From NCBI RefSeq assembly GCF_003352465.1, contig NZ_CP031153.1, forward strand, positions 3,276,987 to 3,340,986: a DNA stretch of 64,000 bases, in the 5' to 3' direction. Position 1 is the first letter of the stretch; the number at the start of each line of letters is the position of its first letter. This DNA is from Kordia sp. SMS9 (lineage in GTDB: Bacteria > Bacteroidota > Bacteroidia > Flavobacteriales > Flavobacteriaceae). The position numbers and the translations under genes were made by a program. This document shows positions 20,201 through 28,876 of this stretch, piece by piece. The notes beneath the pieces are model-generated. The model was not told the DNA's origin and did no database searches. It worked only from the letters and a program-made list of their open reading frames with translations.

Positions 20201-21843
20201 ATGCAATTGTACCTGACGATTTAATTGGAATCAAATTAGCACCTAGTGAATGGTTAGTTATTTCAATATTGGCTGTTTTAAAATCGGGCGGAGCGTATGT
20301 ACCCATAGATCCAAACTATCCGCAAGAGCGAATCAATTATATCGAAAACGATAGTAAATGTAAAGTAACTATTGACGAAAAAGAACTTGCAAGGTTTAAA
20401 AATGAAAAACACGCGTATGCCACTAGCAAAGTTGAAACTACCTTAAAACCAAACAACCTCGCGTATATAATTTACACTTCTGGAACCACAGGAAACCCGA
20501 AAGGTGTGATGATTGAGCATAGGAATGTAGTTCGATTATTCTTTACTGAAACGCCACTATTTCATTTCAATCAACATGATACCTGGACCTTATTTCATTC
20601 CTACTGTTTTGACTTTTCGGTATGGGAATTATTTGGTGCATTATTACATGGCGGAAAACTAATTATAGTACCAAAATCTGTAACAAGAAGTCCACAGGAT
20701 TTTTATACACTTTTAGTACAAGAAAAAGTAACCGTTTTAAATCAAACACCAACGGCTTTCAAAGGTTTGTCAGAAGTAGCAGTAACATCGTTTGACAAAG
20801 AAATGCATCTGCGATATATAATTTTTGGAGGAGAAGCCTTATATCCAAAACAACTTGAAAAATGGCATCAAAAATATCCAGCAGTACAATTGGTAAATAT
20901 GTATGGAATCACTGAAACTACGGTTCATGCTACGTACAAGGAAATAGGAAGTACCGAAATAAAAACAGGTTTGTCCAATATAGGAACGTCTATACCAACC
21001 TTAACAAGTTATATTTTGGACGATAATATGGCTTTAGTGCCTCTCGGCGTTATCGGAGAACTTTGTATTGGTGGTGCTGGTTTGGCAAGAGGTTACTTGC
21101 ACAGAGAAAAACTTACCGAAGAAAAATTTGTTACAAACATACACGGAGATCAAAAGCGCTTATACAAATCTGGAGATTTGGCAAGAAGACTTCCAAATGG
21201 AAACATAGAATATTTGGGCAGAAAAGACGATCAAGTAAAAATTAGAGGCCACCGAATTGAGTTGGGCGAAATTACCAATCAATTACTCTCCAAAAATGAT
21301 CTAGAAAATGCTGTGGTGCTTACAAGAGTAAACACAGATGGAAACAACGAATTAGTAGCTTTTATCACTTCCGAAACGCCACAAGAAGGTAAAATGTTAA
21401 AAGAATATCTGTCCAAAAAATTACCCGATTATATGGTGCCGCGCATTTTTATACAAGTAGCTAAAATTCCGGTAACGGCAAACGGAAAAACAGACAAAAC
21501 TACGTTGTTTACAACACAAGGAGAAGTATTGTCAAATACGGTTTCTTATGTAGCTCCAACGAATGAAATAGAAGAAGAAATTGTAAAAATATGGGCAAAG
21601 GTGTTACACTTTGAAGTAGAAAAAATTGGGATACATGATAACTTTTTTGATTTAGGAGGCGACAGTCTAAAGTCTGTAAAACTGTTGAACTTAGTGAATA
21701 TGAAATTTAATTTAACTATGCGAATAGAAGAAGTTTTTAATAAAACAGATGTAAAGAGTTTCTCACTACTTATAAAGCATAAAGTATGGCTCTCTGAAAA
21801 GGAAGAAGAAAATCCTAATGAAGAAGAAAACTATATTATATGA
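14251..21843 (+). CDS. NRPS: TubC_N-C-A(Gly)[LLM]-T-C-A(Thr)-T
   Basis: Two-module synthetase of 2530 residues with an embedded oxygenase. A divergent TubC-like docking region covers about 1-55. C1 has HHIISDGWS near 209. A1 starts normally through A3 (YTSGTTGQPKG) and A4 (FDISILE). It is then interrupted at about 750-1105 by a luciferase-like FMN monooxygenase domain (MDFGLFYF, LPERHFHEFGG, SGWHINDF, THLLGQ) and resumes at MQITPSY and the A5 motif NMYGPTE. Its pocket reads DILQIGMIW, a glycine-type code. T1 serine is near 1420. C2 has HHIISDGWS near 1609. A2 (near 2075) reads DFWNIGMVH, threonine. T2 serine is near 2472. Comparable A4/A5 insertions are known from the myxothiazol MtaG family; the expected chemistry is oxidation of the tethered glycine, which is inference. 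The stop overlaps the next start as ATGA. Confidence 0.96.
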   Translation: MEINKFIKSLLQKEIQIALGKEENSIRVRGNVKALTDGDKKNIAQYKAEIILFLQKNKPTESDETQQISLVPKAASYVLSSSQRRLWILSQFEGTSASYNMPNSVDVPDNINIETLKKAINAVVMRHEILRTVFREDENTGEVRQYILDNLNITVDFQDFSRELKPSEAINNYIANDAYKEFDLSVGPLVRISLLASKNDQYVLYYNMHHIISDGWSIDILARDIMLYYDFYTANTQPIPKLRIQYKEYAHWEQTQLKSKTFELHKNYWLTYLSGELPRLNLPSQQSRPPIRTVHGSKLSTYISADTVIPIREYLHANGGSLFMFLTSVFKVLCYKYTGESDVVVGTPIAGRNHKDFLDQIGFYLNILVLRNTVNPADTFNQFYDAFKDNILGAFEHQEYPFDKLVEDLAVSNDRSRNALFDAMITLHNVGEEVTNFQISEHEVDTIENHGECLSKFDIDLGFKELGDHLYFEITYNTDVYETWMIENLMIHYKELLKSIVKAPTKAISSLQYITASEEKELLYAFNDTEILSEKAATFLEVFAARVAKTPEAVAIVFNGQELTYKALDAVANQLAKYLKNNYEIVPDDLIGIKLERSEKLLISILGILKSGAAYVPMDPSYPEERIAYIEKDSKCKLTIDSEELSKFYEVQENYSQEAIITGITPTNLAYVIYTSGTTGQPKGVMIEHKSLVNFMLGMNTFFSLNESDYFLSLTSISFDISILELCWTLCNGIKVQIKNDIAALDGFDEYVEGTATMDFGLFYFSNENTKLGENKYEFLIESAKYADQHDFSSIWLPERHFHEFGGNFPNPSVLGASLATITNNINIRSGSVVLPLHDTIRVAEEWSVVDNLSNGRVSLALTSGWHINDFVLQPQNYEKRHAILFEKIEELKTLWSGEAITRINSKGNEVSIKVFPQPVQQKLPIWITAGGNPETFKKAGKIGANILTHLLGQGTDKLKENIKLYKETLTAHGHAAENAKVTLMLHTYLGEDLETVKEEVRAPFKKYLKSNLSLFENLIKQVANDVDIQDIKENNLDDLLDVGFERYWNTAALLGTKESCRKMVKTLANIGVTEIGCLIDFGVDKAKVLEGLHYLNGLRAEFENSSNTIENEKITAMQITPSYLNTLAEDENSQKFIKSLKHIIVGGESFSNTLKKKLQEKTNASLYNMYGPTETTIWSACEKIENIQGNTIGKPIANTSIYILDEQLQICPKGIVGKLYIGGKGVARGYLNNPELTAEKFIPSPFAKDERIYTTGDMARWLPNGTLEFFGRKDNQVKLNGYRIELGEIENVLEAHDTVYKAVVIVKNTDSGKSLVAYIVLNSTSDIDETLRSYLHSKLPHYMIPGSFVELTEIPLTANGKVDRKQLEKLDSPTLKEAQFVAPQNVTEEKIVNIWSAILNIAPETISTTTNFFTLGGDSLKSIGILRNYHKEFGIRIKLKEIYLHTTIRSHVDLIEGKEKETYTAIPKLAEANSYPLSSAQHRLWVLSQFKEGLIAYNEPANIPLTGTYDIELFRKSLDAAIERHEILRTVFKENEQGDLQQWILSKEALGFQITYKDFSQTENAEALAIAYTEKDAYEPFNLETGPLFRVSLLKLTQDQYIFYFNLHHIISDGWSKRILSRDILAFYEAFQQETQPVLPALHIQYKEYASWQLAQMKLPEQEAHKMYWLQTLAGELPVSNLPSQKIRPEVKTYNGVNLQTYISSTNTTALKQYCQEHGGSLFMGLLSCFHVLLHRYTTQEDFVIGTPVAGRNHAELENQIGVYINTLVLRNQVTATDTFEELFTRVKEKALTAYEHQTYSFDTLVENLSLKRDMSRSAVFDIMFMLQNIGKKVTEFELPKNGDIEIINNGVKMSKFDLELSFNELGDCLSFDITYNTDIYEEWMVSGLMQHFKQLLAELLQNPTQSIENIHYLSDKEQEQLLNEFNTQEVAYPKEKTILEIFETQVQQTPKNVAIVFEGKECTYADVDEKANQLAQYIKTNYAIVPDDLIGIKLAPSEWLVISILAVLKSGGAYVPIDPNYPQERINYIENDSKCKVTIDEKELARFKNEKHAYATSKVETTLKPNNLAYIIYTSGTTGNPKGVMIEHRNVVRLFFTETPLFHFNQHDTWTLFHSYCFDFSVWELFGALLHGGKLIIVPKSVTRSPQDFYTLLVQEKVTVLNQTPTAFKGLSEVAVTSFDKEMHLRYIIFGGEALYPKQLEKWHQKYPAVQLVNMYGITETTVHATYKEIGSTEIKTGLSNIGTSIPTLTSYILDDNMALVPLGVIGELCIGGAGLARGYLHREKLTEEKFVTNIHGDQKRLYKSGDLARRLPNGNIEYLGRKDDQVKIRGHRIELGEITNQLLSKNDLENAVVLTRVNTDGNNELVAFITSETPQEGKMLKEYLSKKLPDYMVPRIFIQVAKIPVTANGKTDKTTLFTTQGEVLSNTVSYVAPTNEIEEEIVKIWAKVLHFEVEKIGIHDNFFDLGGDSLKSVKLLNLVNMKFNLTMRIEEVFNKTDVKSFSLLIKHKVWLSEKEEENPNEEENYII

Positions 21844-24800
21844 GAATAGAACAGTTATTTAATGAACTTATAGAACTCAATGTTCATGTAGGACTTCAAG
21901 GAGATGATATCAGTATAAAAGGCTTAAAAAAGGAAGATGCACCTGTAGTAATTCCAAAAATCAAAGCACATAAAACAGATTTGATAGCATACCTTAAAAG
22001 TTTGGAAAATATCAATCATGAAGAATTTAGTGCTATACCTAAAGTATCACTTAGCGAATCCTATCCAGTATCTCCTTCTCAATATAGACTGTGGGTTTTA
22101 AGTCAGTTTGAAGAAGGTTCTATAGCATATAACATACCTACAAGTATTGTTTTAGATGGAAATTATGACATTGCATGCTTAAAAAAAGCGATCAATGCAG
22201 TTATGGAGCGCCATGAAATATTGCGTACCGTTTTTAGAGAAAATAAAGATGGAGAGTTGCAACAATATATTCTATCAAAAGAAGCGGTAAACTTTAAAAT
22301 TTCATATCAAGATTATAGTCAAAAAGAGCATCAAAAATCATTAATTGATACATATATAGCAACGGATTCCAATACGCCTTTCAATCTCTCCAATGGTCCT
22401 TTATTGCGAGTTAGTTTACTAAAAACAGCAGCTGATAATTATGTGCTATTTTACAATATGCATCACATCATCAGTGATGGTTGGTCTATGAATATATTGG
22501 CAAACGATGTATTAAAATATTATGAAGCGTATAAAAAAGATGAGAAACCTGCATTGCCAGAACTAAGAATCCAATACAAAGAGTATGCTTCATGGCAATT
22601 ACAACAATTAAAATCTTCAAAATATGAAACACATAAATCCTTTTGGCGAAAACAATTAGAAGGAAATGTGTCTTTATTAGATTTACCTAGTGAAGCGCGA
22701 AGACCTCGTGTCATGACTTTTAATGGTAGAAATCTTGGAACAGTTATCAAAAAAGAAGATACGCAACACTTAAAAGCATACTGTAAAGAAAAGGGCGGAA
22801 GTCTTTTTATGGGAATTATTGCCGTTTGGAAAGTGCTATTTTCAAAATATACATCACAAAATGATATCATCATCGGAACTCCAGTTGCTGGGCGAAATCA
22901 TGTAGAACTTGAAAGTCAAATTGGCTTTTACGTCAATACCTTGCTTTTAAGAAACGAGATTGATCAAAAATTAACGTTTGACAAGCAATTTGAAAACATT
23001 ATAAAAAACACACTTGCTTGTTTTGAACACCAAGACTATCCTTTTGATGGTATTGTAACGGATTTAAAACTTGAAAAAGATACCAGCAGAAATCCATTAT
23101 TTGATGTCATGATCACACTTGCCAATGCTGAAAATACAAATGAAGCGCATGCAACACTCATTGATGATGCTATACTAGTAGACAATGGTGCGTGTTTGGC
23201 AAAATTTGACATTGATATTACATTTCAAGAAATAGCAGGACAATTGCACTTCAATATTACGTACAATACTGACGTGTATGAAGCCGAAATGATTAAAAAT
23301 CTACTGAAGCATTACAAAAGCTTATTGCGAAATATTCTGGCAGATACAAGCAAGAACATAAGTGAACTAAACTATTTATTGCCAGCAGATATTCATGAGT
23401 TATTACATGAGTTTAACAATTTCAACAAAACAGCCTATCCAAAACATCAAACAATCTTAGATGTCTTTGCAACACAAGTTCAAAATGTTCCAAACAACTT
23501 GGCAGTTTCGTTTGACAATACATCTCTGAGTTTTCAAGAATTAGATGAAGTATCCAACCAATTGGCAAACTTTATCAATGCCAATTGTACTATTGAATTA
23601 GAAGATTTTATAGGCATACAATTAGAACGCAGTGAATGGGTAATTATATCAATTTTTGCAGTGCTAAAACTCGGTGGTGCTTATGTACCAATTGATCCTG
23701 CATATCCAGAAGATCGCATCAAATACATTGAAGAAGATAGCAATTGTAAACTCATGATCGATGCAGAATTAATACAACAATTCAACACCGAAAAAACACA
23801 GCATACTACACAATTTAAAAGTCCTCACATACAACCAAATAATCTAGCATACGCTATCTACACATCTGGTTCAACAGGACAACCCAAAGGTGTTTTGGTA
23901 GAACATGCCTCCGTGGTAAACATTCACTATGGCTGGAGAGACGCATACAAATTAGATACTTTTCAAGTAAACTTATTACAATTTGCAAACTTCTCTTTTG
24001 ACATGTCGGTAGCAGATATTTGTCGCTCCATTTTAAATGGTGGACACATGGTTATTTGTAGCAACGAATTAAAATTTGATCAAGAAGGATTGCACCAGCT
24101 AATTACTAAATTCAAGATCAGTATGTTTGAAGGTCCGCCAGCGTTAATTATGCCATTAGTAGAATATCTAAAAGAGCAAAACCTAGCGGCAGATTCTTTA
24201 AAATTACTAGTGCTTGGAGGCGAAAAAGTAACTTTTGCCAAGTTTGACTTTTTAGTGAATCATTTTGGAGATCATATACGAATCATAAACAGTTACGGTG
24301 TTACAGAAGCAACTGTAGATACAACATACTTTGAATATGATAAAAATTATACCATCAACAAAAACATTAGCATGCCTATTGGCATTCCATTTCCAAACAA
24401 TACTGTGTACATTCTTGACGCACAAAATAAACTTGTTCCCAAAGGAGTTGTGGGCGAAATGTGTATTGGCGGCTTAGGAATTACACGCGGATATTTAAAC
24501 AAAAAAGAACTCACACAAAAGAAATTTATTGAGGATCCTTTTGTAGCAGGCGGAAGCGTTTATAAAACGGGTGATTTAGGCAGATGGCTAAACGATGGAA
24601 ATATAGAATACATTGGAAGAGAAGACGATCAAGTAAAACTTAGAGGATATCGCATTGAATTAGGTGAAATAGAAAAAAAATTACTCACCAAAGAAGCCGT
24701 AAAAGAAGTCGTAGTACAACTTCTAAAGTCTGAAGAAACGGATAACGATCAATTGGTAGCATATATAACTGCTGAAACATCACAAAACGCCAACGAATTA

Positions 24801-27800
24801 AATAATTATTTAATTACAAAGTTGCCGCCTTATATGTTACCAAATAGTTATTATCAACTCGATATTATACCCTTAACACCTAACGGGAAAATAGATAAAA
24901 AAGCACTTCAAAGTCTTGAGGAAGAATACAAACTAAAAGGAGAATATGTACCGCCAACAACCCCAGAAGAAATTGTTTTAGCCAACACTTGGGAAAAAGT
25001 TTTGCGTAGAGAACACATAGGAATCAAAGATAATTTTTACAGTTTGGGTGGTGATTCTATCAAATCGATTCAAGTCATATCACAACTCAAACGAAATGGA
25101 TACGCTTTAAAAATTGATTTGCTACTAAGCATTCCTGTTTTAGAAAATTTGGCAAAACATATCAAAAAAGCCGCTAAAAGTGTCAAAAAATATCAAGTAG
25201 ATGGAACTATAGCATTGTCACCAATTCAACAAGCTTTTATACAAGATAAAAATATAAAAGTACCAAACTATTACAACCAATCTATTTTACTAAAATTCAC
25301 GGAAATTATAGCGTTTTCCAAGTTAAATGCAGCTTTTAGAAAATTAGTAGCGCATCACGATGGACTTAGATTGCGTTTTGATACTGTAAACAATAATTGG
25401 GTACAATACATAGCAAAATTTCATGAAGAAGACTATGCTGTTGAAATCTATGATCTTAGAAATGAAGTGGATGCTATTGCTAAAATGGAAGAAATAGGAA
25501 CACAACTTCAATCAAGTTTTCAGTTAAAAAATGCTTCGCTTTTTAAAATGGTCATATTCAGATTGCATGATGGAGATAGACTCGCTATGATAAGTCATCA
25601 CTTAATAATGGATGGGATTTCTTGGCGAATAATAATGGAAGATTTAGGATTAGTATACAGTCAAAAAGAAAGTAATACAAATGTGCTGCAATTCAAATCA
25701 GATTCTTATCTAAGTTGGGTGCGTTGTCAACAAGAATATATTAAAAATGGTCACTTAAATACTGAAAAAGAAATTTGGGAGGAAATTGCTGATTCCAACA
25801 TTCCTAGTTTGCCAACTGACTTTGAGTTTGATACAGAAAATGTTAAGATAAACGAAAACATATCGTTTACACTTGATACAGAAAAAACGGCGATTTTAAA
25901 AACGGAAATCAATGGGATTTATAATACAAGTATCAGCGATGTATTATTACTAAATTTAAGTACTTCATTGCAAAAAGTTTTTGGAATACAGGAAAGTCTG
26001 GTACTTCTTGAAGGACATGGAAGAGAAGACATAGACAAAGACATTGATATCAGTAGAACAATAGGCTGGTTTACGACAAACTATCCTTTTGTGCTAAAAG
26101 CTGCTGACAGTTCCAATCCTTTGAGCAGTTTGTTAAAACTCAAAAAGCAATTAAAGCGAATTCCAAACAACGGAATAGGATATGGAATATTATCGTATCT
26201 ATCTGACGAATTAGCTGTTTCTATACAACCAACGATAGAATTTAACTATTTGGGAGATTTTGATGGGAATTCAGATCAACATGAAGAAACTGGTGAAGCA
26301 AAAGCAGATCAACTATTCGAATTTTCATCTGAAAGTATCGGATTATCTACGCATGCAGACAATACCTCAGAAACCGTATTGCTTGTTACCGGAATGATTG
26401 TAAAAGGGGAATTTGTATTGACAATCTCTTATGGAAACGCTTGTTACAAAACTGAAACGATACAACAATTGGTAGATTCGTTTGAAACATCTCTGCATGA
26501 AACTATTGCACATTTAACAAGCGTAAAGGCAGTTACAGAAGATATTTACAAATTAGCTCCCCGACAAAAGTGGATGTATGAGCAACAGCATGGAATTTCT
26601 CAAAAACGAAACTTCTCTCAATCCTCATATCGCTTAAAAAACGTAGGACTCTCAAAAGAAAAAATTCAACTCGCGTATCAAAAATTGCTTAGCAAACATG
26701 CAGTATTACGCACTTCATTTAAAAACATTGAAGGCGATGTGTATCAAGTTGTAAATAAGGATGTTAGTAATGTCAATTTGACTTTTATCAAAATACCAAC
26801 AACGAATAATGAAACTGAGATAGCGACTTTTATAAAAAAAATAAAATCAGAAGAAATACAACAACAATTTGATTTTACTTCGCCTGCTTTAATGCGATTA
26901 AAATTTATAGAAATTCAAAAAGATACTTACGAACTTATTTGGTCTTTTCATCACATCATTTTAGATGGTTGGAGTATTGGCTTGTTAATTCAAGACTTTA
27001 TGCAAATGTTGCTTTCAAACACAGAAAATATACATCAACAAAAAGAAAATTCAGTTGCCTTTTCTAACTATATCAATTGGGTAGAAATGGTAGATGCTAA
27101 AAAATCATTGAATTATTGGAGTAACTACTTAGCAAATTACACCAAAACAGTTGTGCTGCCATCAAACACGTTGAAAGAACCAAAAAGAGCCGAAATAATG
27201 CATAAACAAACGCTCAAAATATCGGATGTTTTTGTAAAAGAAATAAAAGAAGTTTGTGCAAAATATAGCATTACACAAAATATTTTCATGCAAGGAGTTT
27301 GGGGATATCTACTATCAAAGTACAACGGCACAACTGATGTAGTTTTTGGAACATTAGTTTCGGGTAGATCTGATGAAATTTTTAATGTAGATAGCATCAT
27401 AGGATTGCTAACAAATTTAATACCTGTTAGACTTTCTTATACAGAAAAAGACAAGCCTTCCGATATATTGAAAGCTTTGCAAAAATCTTGGATACATAGT
27501 TTATATCACCATCACATAGATTTTTCAGAAATAGAAAAAACAGTCGCTACAAATAATACGCTAATAAACAATGTATTGACATTTCAAAATTTTCCAACAG
27601 ATGAAATTTTTGCAGAAGAAAGTCAAACTCAAACCAATCAAGAAGCGACCAATGCTGAAATCGAATTGACCAGCGCTTATGAGCGTTCTTCTTTTGATTT
27701 TAACATAGAAATAAAACCCACAAAAAACGAAATGCTTATAGAGTTTAGTTATGACGGGATCGTATATAATTCAGGAGAAATACAAAATCTCATTCACGAT

Positions 27801-27863
27801 TTCGAAGATACTATAAAGCATTTTGTTCAAAATTCAACAAGTCATTTAAAAGTAAGAAACTAA
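21840..27863 (+). CDS. NRPS: TubC_N-C-A-T-E-C, ends in a C domain
   Basis: Synthetase of 2007 residues. A TubC-like docking region (1-55) is followed by C1 (HHIISDGWS near 208) and an A domain (A3 near 675) whose pocket reads DMAEVGSVD. That is closest to the ornithine code DVGEIGSID, so a basic residue is likely but not certain. T serine is near 1073 in GGDSIKSIQV, the form usual before E domains. The E domain is complete: SPIQQAF, HHLIMDGISW near 1253, GHGRED, GWFT and FNYLGDF. It is followed by another C domain with HHIILDGWS near 1704, and the protein then stops without A, T or TE. The terminal C could pass the D-aminoacyl chain to a module on another protein, or release the product by condensation or cyclisation. 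It is translationally coupled to the upstream NRPS by ATGA. Confidence 0.95.
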   Translation: MRIEQLFNELIELNVHVGLQGDDISIKGLKKEDAPVVIPKIKAHKTDLIAYLKSLENINHEEFSAIPKVSLSESYPVSPSQYRLWVLSQFEEGSIAYNIPTSIVLDGNYDIACLKKAINAVMERHEILRTVFRENKDGELQQYILSKEAVNFKISYQDYSQKEHQKSLIDTYIATDSNTPFNLSNGPLLRVSLLKTAADNYVLFYNMHHIISDGWSMNILANDVLKYYEAYKKDEKPALPELRIQYKEYASWQLQQLKSSKYETHKSFWRKQLEGNVSLLDLPSEARRPRVMTFNGRNLGTVIKKEDTQHLKAYCKEKGGSLFMGIIAVWKVLFSKYTSQNDIIIGTPVAGRNHVELESQIGFYVNTLLLRNEIDQKLTFDKQFENIIKNTLACFEHQDYPFDGIVTDLKLEKDTSRNPLFDVMITLANAENTNEAHATLIDDAILVDNGACLAKFDIDITFQEIAGQLHFNITYNTDVYEAEMIKNLLKHYKSLLRNILADTSKNISELNYLLPADIHELLHEFNNFNKTAYPKHQTILDVFATQVQNVPNNLAVSFDNTSLSFQELDEVSNQLANFINANCTIELEDFIGIQLERSEWVIISIFAVLKLGGAYVPIDPAYPEDRIKYIEEDSNCKLMIDAELIQQFNTEKTQHTTQFKSPHIQPNNLAYAIYTSGSTGQPKGVLVEHASVVNIHYGWRDAYKLDTFQVNLLQFANFSFDMSVADICRSILNGGHMVICSNELKFDQEGLHQLITKFKISMFEGPPALIMPLVEYLKEQNLAADSLKLLVLGGEKVTFAKFDFLVNHFGDHIRIINSYGVTEATVDTTYFEYDKNYTINKNISMPIGIPFPNNTVYILDAQNKLVPKGVVGEMCIGGLGITRGYLNKKELTQKKFIEDPFVAGGSVYKTGDLGRWLNDGNIEYIGREDDQVKLRGYRIELGEIEKKLLTKEAVKEVVVQLLKSEETDNDQLVAYITAETSQNANELNNYLITKLPPYMLPNSYYQLDIIPLTPNGKIDKKALQSLEEEYKLKGEYVPPTTPEEIVLANTWEKVLRREHIGIKDNFYSLGGDSIKSIQVISQLKRNGYALKIDLLLSIPVLENLAKHIKKAAKSVKKYQVDGTIALSPIQQAFIQDKNIKVPNYYNQSILLKFTEIIAFSKLNAAFRKLVAHHDGLRLRFDTVNNNWVQYIAKFHEEDYAVEIYDLRNEVDAIAKMEEIGTQLQSSFQLKNASLFKMVIFRLHDGDRLAMISHHLIMDGISWRIIMEDLGLVYSQKESNTNVLQFKSDSYLSWVRCQQEYIKNGHLNTEKEIWEEIADSNIPSLPTDFEFDTENVKINENISFTLDTEKTAILKTEINGIYNTSISDVLLLNLSTSLQKVFGIQESLVLLEGHGREDIDKDIDISRTIGWFTTNYPFVLKAADSSNPLSSLLKLKKQLKRIPNNGIGYGILSYLSDELAVSIQPTIEFNYLGDFDGNSDQHEETGEAKADQLFEFSSESIGLSTHADNTSETVLLVTGMIVKGEFVLTISYGNACYKTETIQQLVDSFETSLHETIAHLTSVKAVTEDIYKLAPRQKWMYEQQHGISQKRNFSQSSYRLKNVGLSKEKIQLAYQKLLSKHAVLRTSFKNIEGDVYQVVNKDVSNVNLTFIKIPTTNNETEIATFIKKIKSEEIQQQFDFTSPALMRLKFIEIQKDTYELIWSFHHIILDGWSIGLLIQDFMQMLLSNTENIHQQKENSVAFSNYINWVEMVDAKKSLNYWSNYLANYTKTVVLPSNTLKEPKRAEIMHKQTLKISDVFVKEIKEVCAKYSITQNIFMQGVWGYLLSKYNGTTDVVFGTLVSGRSDEIFNVDSIIGLLTNLIPVRLSYTEKDKPSDILKALQKSWIHSLYHHHIDFSEIEKTVATNNTLINNVLTFQNFPTDEIFAEESQTQTNQEATNAEIELTSAYERSSFDFNIEIKPTKNEMLIEFSYDGIVYNSGEIQNLIHDFEDTIKHFVQNSTSHLKVRN

Positions 27864-27873
27864 TAAAAAAACA

Positions 27874-28551
27874 ATGGAAAAAGTATTTCAAGACATCACA
27901 GACTTTGAAAGAAAAAAGCAAGACTTTAAAAAAATAGGATATATAAAGTTTACTTCTTTTTTTATGAAAGAAACATTTTCATCCTTGTTAAAAGAGTCAA
28001 ACACATTACTGGAATCGCATGCAAAGCGAAAAGACTTTCAAATGGAAGAAACGAACAATTCTCCTAGAAAAATTAGTACAGTCTCAGGGCATGTAATTCA
28101 AGAAGAATCTAAATTTATAACAGAATTATATAACAACGAGTCACTTATTGAATTCCTTGAAGAACTGTCGGGAGTTAAGTTATACATTACGCCCGACATT
28201 TCAGACAGACACGCAATTCATAAACTACACAAAAAAAATGATGTACATGGAGGTCATATAGATACCTATCCGTTTGTTTTAATAACATGTTTGGAAGCGC
28301 CTACAGAAGATGGAGGAGGAGAATTAGAATTTGTTCCGTACTCAACAAACTTAGATGATTTAGGAACCAAAAAATCAATTATAGATGCTATAAAAACAGG
28401 CGATAGTTACTTTATGCATGCAGGAATGTCGGTACATCGTGTTTTGCCTTTGCGAGAAAATACAAATAGAACCGTACTGGTTTTTACCTATGCAGATGAA
28501 ATTTCTAAAGACATAAAATTATCATATTCTACAGATCAGCTTTATAATTAA
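27874..28551 (+). CDS. 2-oxoglutarate/Fe(II)-dependent oxygenase
   Basis: Protein of 225 residues with the facial-triad pattern of non-haem Fe(II)/2-oxoglutarate oxygenases. His128-x-Asp130 lies in HGGHIDTYPF, the distal His is 188 in SVHRVLP, and a likely 2-oxoglutarate-binding arginine is 199 in NRTVLVFTY. The aspartate is present, so it should hydroxylate or desaturate rather than halogenate (halogenases have Gly or Ala there). It begins 10 bases after the last NRPS of the line, with the same A-rich leader, and is surely in the same operon. The natural inference is tailoring of a residue in the peptide, either free, carrier-bound or in the finished product. Which residue cannot be read from sequence. 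It is the last gene of the block; a 325-base intergenic stretch follows. Confidence 0.85.
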   Translation: MEKVFQDITDFERKKQDFKKIGYIKFTSFFMKETFSSLLKESNTLLESHAKRKDFQMEETNNSPRKISTVSGHVIQEESKFITELYNNESLIEFLEELSGVKLYITPDISDRHAIHKLHKKNDVHGGHIDTYPFVLITCLEAPTEDGGGELEFVPYSTNLDDLGTKKSIIDAIKTGDSYFMHAGMSVHRVLPLRENTNRTVLVFTYADEISKDIKLSYSTDQLYN

Positions 28552-28876
28552 TTAAAAAATACTACGTTTGGAGCTTACCGTAATGGAATAGCTATAACTT
28601 GAGCTAAGTGAAAAGTAAAAATCAGCACATAAAAACACTTAAAAAAACGAATCTCAGACTTATATAATACCAATTTTACTATAAGATGCGATTTAAGAAG
28701 CGAAGTTACTTTGGCAGTATAGAATGCTGTGAATGATTTGCATAGCCGTAGCTACGGAAAGTATTCGCAAAGAACTAAACTGCAAATGAACGAGCTTATA
28801 AACATCATTTTATGTGTAAATTGGTATTACATCACAAATTGAAGGTACGTAGTAAGTAAAAAAGCTCAAAAGAAAA
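28552..28876. other. Intergenic stretch carrying an inverted-repeat element
   Basis: No convincing ORF. The first 110 bases are AT-rich with no clear terminator. The element listed at 28665-28829 fills most of the rest. The stretch separates the convergent ends of the NRPS operon and the minus-strand LacI gene. Confidence 0.6.
28665..28829. repeat. MITE-like inverted-repeat element, copy 1
   Basis: A 165-bp non-coding element bounded by perfect 12-bp terminal inverted repeats, TAATACCAATTT and AAATTGGTATTA. The core at 28701-28760 contains the perfect palindrome CCGTAGCTACGG (28746-28757) and matches the core of the copy at 55100-55263 in 57 of 60 positions, in the same orientation. The outer arms match those of the other copy only after swapping sides. 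It could be a small non-autonomous transposable element or a structured intergenic repeat; no transposase lies nearby. Confidence 0.8.
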
